Source: Clostridia bacterium
GTDB taxonomy: Bacteria; Bacillota; Clostridia; TANB77; CAG-508
Direction: 5' to 3'
NCBI GenBank assembly: GCA_017409455.1
Contig: JAFQSS010000016.1
Location: forward strand, 1-37,029
DNA length: 37,029 bases
Shown here in pieces: positions 31,430 to 37,029 of this stretch. The number at the start of each line of letters is the position of its first letter. Positions within the stretch are counted from its first letter, which is position 1. The translations under genes were made by a program, and so were the position numbers. The notes under the pieces are model-generated. The model saw nothing but the letters and a program-made list of their open reading frames with translations, ran no database searches and was not told the origin of the DNA.

Positions 31430-31463
31430 TAGTAAACTTTTAAACAAAAATTCATAAAAATTA

Positions 31464-31492
31464 TTGAAATAAAAAAAGTTATAGTATATAAT
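31464..31492 (+). promoter_or_regulatory. Promoter before the 43-residue gene
   Basis: TTGAAA at 31464-31469 and TATAAT at 31487-31492 with a 17-base spacer, about 30 bases before the small gene at 31524. Confidence 0.65.
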
Positions 31493-31523
31493 TTCTATAT
31501 ATAGTATTAATGGGAGGATAATT

Positions 31524-31655
31524 ATGGAAGAAACAAGAGAAAATAGATTAGCACAATTAAGAGCAAAAAATACAGAATTAGAAAACCTAGAAGAAAGAAA
31601 TAATGCATTAGGGCAAGAATTAAAAGTACTTGAAAACGAAGAACCTGTAAAATAA
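31524..31655 (+). CDS. 43-residue coiled-coil microprotein
   Basis: A short gene with a consensus promoter and a GGGAGGA ribosome binding site 5-6 bases before the ATG. The product (start MEETRENRLAQLRAKNTELE) is almost entirely charged and leucine-rich with a heptad-like pattern, so it is probably one amphipathic helix. No function is recognised. A second small gene follows after 46 bases with its own AGGAG site, so the two may form one transcript ending at 32119. Confidence 0.6.
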   Translation: MEETRENRLAQLRAKNTELENLEERNNALGQELKVLENEEPVK

Positions 31656-31701
31656 GTTACAGGAAATATAAACAAAAGAATTTAAATTAGGAGATAAAAT
31701 T

Positions 31702-32082
31702 ATGGGAGAAAATACTCAAGAGAAAAATTTAATTAAAAAAGAAAAAGTTAGTTTATTTGGAAAAATAAAAAATTTCTTTAAGAATTTATTTGGTAAAAAA
31801 CAAGCTGAAGTTAATGATGAACCAGAAGTTGTTTCAGAGGAATCAAATAATCAGTTCATAGATTATATTAAAATGACTGAAGATGAAGAAACAAAACTTT
31901 TAGAGCTTCAAAGAAAATATCGTAGAGGAGAAATTGCAGAAAATGATTTGACTGATGAACAAATAGATGCCCTTTGCAATTTATATGATAAACAAATTAA
32001 TGACTTAAAAGTATCAATTAAAATTAAAGAAGATAAAATCTCAGAATATAACAAAAGAAGAATAGAAAATAATAATGCATAA
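31702..32082 (+). CDS. Small hypothetical protein with basic amphipathic N-terminus and coiled coil
   Basis: 126 residues. TTAGGAGA precedes the ATG at 31702 by about 8 bases. Residues ~17-34 (SLFGKIKNFFKNLFGKKQ) form a basic amphipathic helix that could bind the membrane surface. An acidic linker follows, then DYIKMTEDEETKLLELQRKY with a C-terminal helical region ending in NNNA. The FxKIKxFFKxLFGKK pattern is seen in small proteins of gut Clostridia, but no function is known to me. It lies downstream of the 43-residue gene and ends at a clear terminator. Confidence 0.7.
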   Translation: MGENTQEKNLIKKEKVSLFGKIKNFFKNLFGKKQAEVNDEPEVVSEESNNQFIDYIKMTEDEETKLLELQRKYRRGEIAENDLTDEQIDALCNLYDKQINDLKVSIKIKEDKISEYNKRRIENNNA

Positions 32083-32119
32083 AAAGAAGAGGATCTTAGA
32101 AATAGGTCCCCTTCTTTTT
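32081..32119 (+). terminator. Terminator after the small coiled-coil gene
   Basis: AAAAAGAAGAGGATC (32081-32095) pairs with GGTCCCCTTCTTTTT (32105-32119), allowing G-U pairs, around a 9-base loop, and ends in T residues. It lies between convergent genes. Confidence 0.75.
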
Positions 32120-32127
32120 GGCTAAAC

Positions 32128-32337
32128 TTAAAATTTACTGTTTTTAGAATTTACCTTTGTTCTTATGTTTTCGAAGTCATCTTCAGTAATGAAATCACCT
32201 ACCAAATATCTGCTACCTGTTCCCCAATACTGGGGAGCAAGAGCTCCAGACATTTGTGTTATTGAGAGTTCATCGATTTTCTTGCAGAAAACAATAGGGG
32301 TTACGATAATAATAATAGCAGCAATAATAAGTAGCAT
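32128..32337 (-). CDS. Small membrane or secreted protein
   Basis: 69 residues on the minus strand. The ATG at 32337 is chosen because AGGAGGG lies 8 bases upstream; that motif itself forms codons of a longer frame starting at 32355, which is therefore unlikely. A hydrophobic helix (MLLIIAAIIIIVTPIVFC) is followed by a hydrophilic tail with SGALAPQYWGTGSRYLVGDF and a charged end. Cys at the helix end could suggest a lipoprotein, but no clear lipobox is present. Function unknown. The gene has a consensus promoter and a structured leader. Confidence 0.6.
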   Translation of the reverse strand: MLLIIAAIIIIVTPIVFCKKIDELSITQMSGALAPQYWGTGSRYLVGDFITEDDFENIRTKVNSKNSKF

Positions 32338-32359
32338 TTTTAGTTCCCTCCTCATATTA

Positions 32360-32383
32360 ATTCGAAGGTATTAGCCTTCGAAT
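32360..32383 (-). promoter_or_regulatory. Leader hairpin next to the ribosome binding site
   Basis: A perfect 9-bp stem (ATTCGAAGG/CCTTCGAAT) with a 6-base loop in the leader of the minus-strand small gene, 7 bases upstream of its AGGAGGG site. There is no T run, so it is not a terminator in this direction. It could influence translation or mRNA stability. Confidence 0.5.
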
Positions 32384-32428
32384 CGCTTTTACCGTTCAAA
32401 GGCTTTGCAAATAGTTTTCGCTTTGGGC

Positions 32429-32457
32429 ATTATACCATATTTTTACTTGTTTTTCAA
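32429..32457 (-). promoter_or_regulatory. Promoter of the minus-strand small membrane protein gene
   Basis: On the minus strand TTGAAA (32457-32452), a 17-base spacer, and TATAAT (32434-32429). The leader is about 85 bases and holds the hairpin at 32383-32360. Confidence 0.7.
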
Positions 32458-32508
32458 TACATAGACCATTTATTGAATACTAAAATTAAAAAATTCAAAA
32501 ACGTATAT

Positions 32509-32564
32509 AAATAAATTTGAAAATCCCTTGTAACCCACAAAATTTTATGGTATATTATACTCAT
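32509..32564 (+). repeat. 56-bp promoter repeat, copy 1 (before the DUF3800 gene)
   Basis: Matches 33531-33586 at 50 of 56 positions. It contains TTGTAA (32528-32533), a 17-base spacer and TATATT (32551-32556), so it is probably the promoter of the DUF3800 gene. A leader of about 90 AT-rich bases follows. Confidence 0.8.
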
Positions 32565-32653
32565 TAATTTAATCAATTTTATTTTTAGTAATTAAAATTT
32601 TTATCAAAGAAGAGTATAGAATCAAGGAAAAATCTTAAATCATAATAAAGCAG

Positions 32654-33334
32654 GTGATTAAAATAAAAAATAGACTAAATATATTTATAGATGAAAGTGG
32701 AGACTTTGGATTTGAAAAAGGCTCTTCTGAATTGTATGTTGTTTCTTTCACATTGCATGAAAGTGCAGACTCAATTAAAGAGGAAATAAAATATCTAAAT
32801 GAAAAATTATCTAAATTAGATTATGAAGGTATGATACATCTTGCATATTTAGTTGCCAAAAGAGGAGATTATGTACATTTTTCTTTAGAGAAAAGAAAAA
32901 GTATATTTTGGGCAATTTATTATTTTGCGAAAAGAGTAAAAATACAAATACATACAGTTATAGTGAATAAAAATTTTAAAAATAAAAAATCGCAATTAAC
33001 AAAAGAACTGAGGAGTAAGATAAAAGAATTTTTTGAAATAATAAGTGACTACATAGATGAATTTGAAGAAGTAGTTATTTATTATGATAATGGGCAAGAG
33101 GAATTAGGAAGAATATTAAATGATGTATTAAAAGATAAAAATAATGTTAAGTATAGAATAGAATTTGATCATAGAGAAAAAAGATTATTTCAAGTCTCAG
33201 ATATGCTGACTTTCATAGATAAAATTGTATATAAATACAATAATAATATGCAATTAACTAAATCAGAAAAGTATTTCTTCGGAGTAAAAAATATTGAAGG
33301 AATGATGAGACAATTAAAAAGTAAGAGAATTTAA
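32654..33334 (+). CDS. DUF3800 domain protein
   Basis: About 226 residues. The N-terminal IFIDESGDFGF (an RNase H-like DESG motif) and the later VVIYYDNGQEELGR and FQVSDMLTFIDKIVYK segments match DUF3800, whose conserved acidic residues suggest a nuclease fold; family members are often found in mobile or defence-related loci. The start is uncertain: GTG at 32654 overlaps the only good ribosome binding site (AGGTGA at 32652-32657), and no ATG follows before the domain, so a non-standard ATT or ATA start just downstream is possible. It stands alone with its own promoter and terminator between two promoter copies. Confidence 0.8.
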   Translation: MIKIKNRLNIFIDESGDFGFEKGSSELYVVSFTLHESADSIKEEIKYLNEKLSKLDYEGMIHLAYLVAKRGDYVHFSLEKRKSIFWAIYYFAKRVKIQIHTVIVNKNFKNKKSQLTKELRSKIKEFFEIISDYIDEFEEVVIYYDNGQEELGRILNDVLKDKNNVKYRIEFDHREKRLFQVSDMLTFIDKIVYKYNNNMQLTKSEKYFFGVKNIEGMMRQLKSKRI

Positions 33335-33335
33335 T

Positions 33336-33361
33336 AAAAACCACTCATACGAGTGGTTTTT
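33336..33361 (+). terminator. Terminator after the DUF3800 gene
   Basis: AAAAACCACTC, loop ATAC, GAGTGGTTTTT: a perfect hairpin directly after the stop codon. Confidence 0.85.
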
Positions 33362-33420
33362 GCGACGCTCTGCGTCTACGCGGGTCAGGTCCTAACCTAG
33401 TAAACTAGTTCAGACCCAGT
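33362..33420. repeat. GC-rich palindromic patch
   Basis: A GACGC-TCT-GCGTC hairpin (33364-33376) is followed by an imperfect inverted repeat from GGGTC (33382) to GACCC (33417) with CTAG-TAAA-CTAG at its tip. It stands out by GC content in an AT-rich region. The rest of the gap to 33530 is AT-rich and shows nothing further. Confidence 0.5.
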
Positions 33421-33530
33421 AGAATAATATCTACAAGAAATATTATTCCTTAATTTATTAAATTATACACCAAATCTTAAAAAAAGTACATAGTTTTTTA
33501 AAAAAATTTAAAAAACATAACTTGATGAGC

Positions 33531-33586
33531 AAATAAATTCCAAAATCCCTTGTAACCCAGAAAGTTTTATGATATATTATACTCGT
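33531..33586 (+). promoter_or_regulatory. 56-bp promoter repeat, copy 2 (before the WG-repeat gene)
   Basis: Contains TTGTAA (33550-33555), a 17-base spacer and TATATT (33573-33578), and matches copy 1 at 32509-32564 with six differences. It is the likely promoter of the WG-repeat gene, about 65 bases before its start. Confidence 0.8.
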
Positions 33587-33645
33587 GAAATAGTATAATC
33601 TAAAAATAGGCTTTATAGACAGATTATGAAAGGAATGGAAACAAT

Positions 33646-35154
33646 ATGAGTAGGGGAAAAAGATATGACACAGAACCAAAACTAAACTATCAAAAAGTAT
33701 TTGCGGTACTTATCGCGATAGCAGTTGTAATAATGTTCATATTTATAATGAAAAATGTATTAAAAGAAAAAGAAAAAATAACAGGAGATAACGAATATTT
33801 TGCATTATATGCACAAAACAAATGGGGAGTAATTAATCAAAATGGAGAAGAAATAATAAAGCCTTCATATCAGGAAATGATAGTAATTCCAAACAAAGAA
33901 AAAGATGTATTTATTTGTATATACAATATAGATGAGCAGAGTGGGGAATATAAAACAAAAGCATTAAACAGCAAGAATGAAGAGATATTAACTGGATATG
34001 AACAAATAGAAGCATTAGAAAACATAGATGAAAATGACAATGTATGGTATGAAGAGAATATTTTAAAAATAAAGAAAAACGGGAAATATGGTTTAATAGA
34101 CTTTAATGGAAAAGAACTTTTACCAGCAGAATATGATGAAATAACAGTATTAGAAGGAATAGAAAACAGCATTATAATTAAAAAAGATGGTTTAGTAGGA
34201 TTAGCAAATGATAATGGTAGTATAATTGTGGAGGTAGCATACTCACAAATAAAAAATCTAGGAAACATATACAAAAATGGATATATAACAGTAAATGAGC
34301 AAGGAAAATACGGATTAATTAGTACTACTAAAAAACAAATATTAGAAAACAAATATGAAGAAATAGCACAAGTATATTTGCATAATTATTATCTAGTAAA
34401 AGAAAACGGAGTTCAAAAATTAGTAGATTCAAAAGGAAACACAATAATTGAAAACGGATTTGATGAAATAAAATCTGTAACATTAAATGGAATAATATTT
34501 GTAAAAGATGGACTATATGGAGAAATGAACACAACTGGGGAAGTAACAATAGAACCAAAATATCAATATTTAAAAGAAACAAAAGATGGAACATATATAG
34601 CCAAATTAAATGATAAATTTGGAGTAATAGATAATTTACAAAATATAAATTTAGAATTTAACTATACAGGACTTACATATAATGAAAACGCAAATCTATT
34701 TTTGGCAGAAGATGCAGGATATAAAACATCTGTAATAAATGATAAATTTGAAGTAAAAATGACAGGAATTTTATCAGAAATAAATATAGATGAATCATAT
34801 ATAAGAATGAGAATAGATGATGAATACAAATACTACAACTTAAAAGGTGAAGAAAAATCAAGTACAGAAATTTTAAAAGAAAACACATTATTCTTAAGTA
34901 AAAAAGATGGAAAATATGGATATGTAGACAAAAAAGGAAATGTAGTTGTAGATTATATTTATGATGATGCAACAGAGCAAAATCAATATGGATTTGCAGC
35001 AGTAAAAGCAAATGGATTATGGGGTTCAATTAATTCAAATGGAAAAGAAATCATAGAACCAAAATATAATTTAGAAAACAACTTAATTATAGACTTTATA
35101 GGAAAATGGCACTTAGGAGAAGACCTTAATATGAATTACTATTGTGAAAAGTAA
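33646..35154 (+). CDS. WG-repeat (KWG) surface protein with N-terminal membrane anchor
   Basis: 502 residues. GAAAGGAATGG precedes the ATG. A short basic N-terminus and one membrane helix (about 18-36, VFAVLIAIAVVIMFIFIM) place the rest outside the cell. The body is a series of WG repeats, each about 40-50 residues: NKWGVINQNGEEIIKPSY, GKYGLIDFNGKELLPAEY, GLVGLANDNGSIIVEVAY, GKYGLISTTKKQILENKY, GLYGEMNTTGEVTIEPKY, GKYGYVDKKGNVVVDYIY and GLWGSINSNGKEIIEPKY, plus two degenerate ones. These form beta-rich repeats of unknown ligand. A short tail (DFIGKWHLGEDLNMNYYC) ends the protein. A second gene follows after 21 bases, so they may be cotranscribed. Confidence 0.88.
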   Translation: MSRGKRYDTEPKLNYQKVFAVLIAIAVVIMFIFIMKNVLKEKEKITGDNEYFALYAQNKWGVINQNGEEIIKPSYQEMIVIPNKEKDVFICIYNIDEQSGEYKTKALNSKNEEILTGYEQIEALENIDENDNVWYEENILKIKKNGKYGLIDFNGKELLPAEYDEITVLEGIENSIIIKKDGLVGLANDNGSIIVEVAYSQIKNLGNIYKNGYITVNEQGKYGLISTTKKQILENKYEEIAQVYLHNYYLVKENGVQKLVDSKGNTIIENGFDEIKSVTLNGIIFVKDGLYGEMNTTGEVTIEPKYQYLKETKDGTYIAKLNDKFGVIDNLQNINLEFNYTGLTYNENANLFLAEDAGYKTSVINDKFEVKMTGILSEINIDESYIRMRIDDEYKYYNLKGEEKSSTEILKENTLFLSKKDGKYGYVDKKGNVVVDYIYDDATEQNQYGFAAVKANGLWGSINSNGKEIIEPKYNLENNLIIDFIGKWHLGEDLNMNYYCEK

Positions 35155-35175
35155 GTAAAATAAGGAGAGTAAGAA

Positions 35176-36402
35176 ATGGAGCTAAAGACAAAATACCAAT
35201 ATACATACTTTATATATCCTTTCGTAATAAAAGAAAGTAAATATACAAAATATTTACTAAAATTATTAAAAGATGAAAATTGTAAATTAAGAATATTCCG
35301 TAAAGATAAGGATTTAGACTTATATTCTTATTTCTCACACAGAGCGAGAAATTATATGTTTAGCAGTTTCAACTTAAGTAAAACAAAACTAGCAAAACTA
35401 GAGGAACTACCATTAGATACAAAAGCTGCAATTCTAGCTAAAAATCCTTGTACAATATTTGAATATACAATAAAAAAAGATATACAAGGAAAAACAGCCG
35501 AAAGAAATGGAATATTTTTCAAAATACCTAAAATTGAAATCATATGTTTCAATACAGGAATATGCTTCTTATGTATAAAAACAAATATAGAAGAAAGTGA
35601 CAAATTTTCAGATTTATTAAATTTTAACTATAAATTTAGGGATATAAATCAAGAATTCGCAAACTTAAATAATTATGATAATATACGAGTACAAACAGAT
35701 TATTTTGATGATGTAAAATCATTTAAAGAATTTATAGAGGATTTAACAGGACCAACGGCTGAATCTATTAAACTTGAAATAGATACAGAAAGATTTTTTA
35801 CATATTCATATGTATGTATAGATCAAGAAAATTGGAACAATACAAATGAATTTGATAAAATCCGTAATAGTTATATTAAATATTTAAACATATTACCAAG
35901 TGATAATAGTGTAAATTTCTCGAAAGATGAAATGAAAGTAATATCTAAATGGAATTATGCAAAATTAGGAATGACCAAACAAGGAGTAACATTATTTAGT
36001 TCAAGTTGTGATATGAATAATTTTACAGTATTTCCACAAGAATTCCAACAGCAATATTTGTATACTTATATATTAGCATTATATACAAAAATTTATTTAA
36101 AGAAGATAAATTTAGAATTCAAACAAGGAATACAATTAAAGAAAACACGTAAAGAATTTATTAAATTTACAGAAACTTTATGGATAAATGAAGTAACACT
36201 TCAAGATACAGGTTCACTATTTAATCAATATTTAAAAGATGTATTGGAATTAAAAAATATGTATTTTGATACAAAAAATAAATATGACATTTTATATAAA
36301 GAAATGAATATAGAAAAAAGTGCTAAAAATAATGCATTTATAGTACTATTGCTATTAGCAGCGGTAGCTATGAATATAATAAATATTTTATTTTTTAGAT
36401 AA
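35176..36402 (+). CDS. Unrecognised 408-residue protein with C-terminal membrane anchor
   Basis: TAAGGAGAG precedes the ATG by 6-7 bases. The protein is mostly soluble and rich in K, N, F and Y. Visible segments include YTYFIYPFVIKESKYTKYLL at the N-terminus, YYDNI-like acidic stretches, a WNYAKLGMTKQGVTLFSSSC segment, and a helical region ending in NKYDILYKEMNIEKSAKNNA just before one hydrophobic helix (FIVLLLLAAVAMNIINILFF) at the extreme C-terminus. The helix-then-membrane end recalls CorA-like channels, but only one membrane segment is present and no GMN motif is seen. It is probably a tail-anchored membrane protein cotranscribed with the WG-repeat gene. No function assigned. Confidence 0.75.
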   Translation: MELKTKYQYTYFIYPFVIKESKYTKYLLKLLKDENCKLRIFRKDKDLDLYSYFSHRARNYMFSSFNLSKTKLAKLEELPLDTKAAILAKNPCTIFEYTIKKDIQGKTAERNGIFFKIPKIEIICFNTGICFLCIKTNIEESDKFSDLLNFNYKFRDINQEFANLNNYDNIRVQTDYFDDVKSFKEFIEDLTGPTAESIKLEIDTERFFTYSYVCIDQENWNNTNEFDKIRNSYIKYLNILPSDNSVNFSKDEMKVISKWNYAKLGMTKQGVTLFSSSCDMNNFTVFPQEFQQQYLYTYILALYTKIYLKKINLEFKQGIQLKKTRKEFIKFTETLWINEVTLQDTGSLFNQYLKDVLELKNMYFDTKNKYDILYKEMNIEKSAKNNAFIVLLLLAAVAMNIINILFFR

Positions 36403-36407
36403 AAGTG

Positions 36408-36460
36408 AAAAAGGGACCGGGTCTGTTTTTGCGCAAAAAGGGATCGGGTCTGTTTTTTAT
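36408..36460. repeat. Tandem GGGACC-family repeats before acpS
   Basis: AAAAAGGGACCGGGTCTGTT (36408 on) is repeated directly from 36435 with one core change (GGGATCGGGTCTG) and ends in a T run. The unit equals the complement of one arm of the 3148-3197 hairpin. It lies just before the acpS ribosome binding site and may end the upstream transcript. Confidence 0.7.
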
Positions 36461-36481
36461 TTTGCACACAGGAGTGAAATT

Positions 36482-36853
36482 ATGAAAATAAGAACAGGTG
36501 TAGATATAATTGAAATAGAAAGAGTAAAAGAGAGTATTGAAGAGACTAATGGTAAGTTTTGTGAAAGAATATTTACTCAAAAAGAAATCGAATATTGTGA
36601 GAGTAAGAAATCACAAAAATACCAACACTATGCTGCAAGATTTGCGGCAAAAGAAGCGGTACTTAAAGCTATATCACAATTACTGGAAAGCAAATTTGAT
36701 ATAGAGTGGAAACAAATTGAAATTTTAAATGATGAAAATGGTAGACCATATGTCAATTTACTAAAAGAGGGTATAAATATAAATGATATAGATATAAGTA
36801 TTTCACATTGTAAAACTTATGCAGTTGCAAGTGTAGTAGTTATCTTGTATTAA
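36482..36853 (+). CDS. acpS: Holo-[acyl-carrier-protein] synthase
   Basis: 123 residues, the usual length. AGGAGTGA lies 5 bases before the ATG. AcpS moves the 4'-phosphopantetheine arm from coenzyme A to a serine of apo-ACP, which activates fatty acid synthesis. Magnesium-binding D8 (GVDIIEI) and E58 (AARFAAKEAVLKA, residues 51-63) are present, as is the final SISHCKTYAVASVVV strand. All key residues are intact. Whether it is read from the upstream operon or from an unseen promoter within the repeats is unclear. Confidence 0.95.
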   Translation: MKIRTGVDIIEIERVKESIEETNGKFCERIFTQKEIEYCESKKSQKYQHYAARFAAKEAVLKAISQLLESKFDIEWKQIEILNDENGRPYVNLLKEGININDIDISISHCKTYAVASVVVILY

Positions 36854-36957
36854 AAGGAGAGAGGCTCCATTGTAACCTAAGAATAAACTGTCAATAATAT
36901 TTGAAAATTTCACTAAAAAACAACTTTATTTTATTAGCGAAAATTTCACCTATGTAT

Positions 36958-37008
36958 AATCTTGAGTTTATCCGCTCGCCGCGGAGGCAGGCTCAAGATT
37001 TATTTTTT
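36958..37008 (+). terminator. Probable terminator downstream of acpS with GC-rich loop
   Basis: AATCTTGAG (36958-36966) pairs with CTCAAGATT (36992-37000) and is followed by ATTTTTTT. The 25-base loop holds a GC-rich CCGCTCGCCGCGG segment, unusual for this DNA. The stretch 36854-36957 is AT-rich and holds two direct GAAAATTTCAC copies but no gene. Confidence 0.6.
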
Positions 37009-37029
37009 TGTTTTAAATTTTTATTTTTT

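Overview
The window is very AT-rich DNA with tightly packed genes, clear AGGAGG-type ribosome binding sites and vegetative promoters of the TTGAAA-17-TATAAT type. Its genes (spoIIE, two CotF-family coat proteins, mreBCD with mrdA and minC, mecA, pcrA, prfA, acpS) point to a spore-forming Clostridia-type Bacillota, probably an uncultured gut or anaerobic lineage. This assignment rests on gene content and composition only. No rRNA, tRNA or CRISPR array was recognised.

Layout. 1-1969: the C-terminal part of an SbcC/YhaN-like coiled-coil ATPase that runs off the left edge, then a protein with a transglutaminase-like core. 2011-5607: prfA and pcrA, each with its own promoter and hairpin terminator. 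5618-18596: an accessory surface-protein island with three giant BspA-type leucine-rich-repeat proteins that end in dockerins, one cohesin-dockerin protein, and one membrane-anchored cohesin protein. Two small CotF-family coat proteins lie between the first and second BspA genes. 18744-21377: an M23 peptidase, a convergent MecA-family adaptor and a phage-type KilA-N protein. 21539-27781: a probable operon radC-mreB-mreC-mreD-mrdA-minC for cell shape and septum placement, preceded by a leader with a large branched palindrome. 27871-31222: two small minus-strand genes with a possible late-sporulation promoter, and spoIIE with a Spo0A-like box at its promoter. 31233-33586: a giant palindrome, several small proteins, and a DUF3800 gene set between two copies of one promoter sequence. 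33646-36853: a WG-repeat protein, an unrecognised tail-anchored protein, and acpS.

The most notable system is the surface island. Its dockerins are nearly identical at the two calcium-loop segments and its two cohesin domains closely resemble each other. The set therefore looks like a small cellulosome-style assembly that displays LRR and Ig-like modules and has no enzyme in the window. The anchored cohesin could hold a dockerin protein, and the cohesin-dockerin protein could extend the chain. Each BspA gene is preceded by the same roughly 230-bp cassette (terminator hairpin, promoter, leader), which has been duplicated behind three unrelated upstream genes.

The window also carries many intergenic palindromes: a GGGACC/GGTCCC-cored family that doubles as terminators, a perfect 28-bp inverted repeat after minC, a roughly 200-bp fold-back element after spoIIE, and the branched element in the radC leader. 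These look like small non-autonomous mobile repeats, although no transposase is present in the window.
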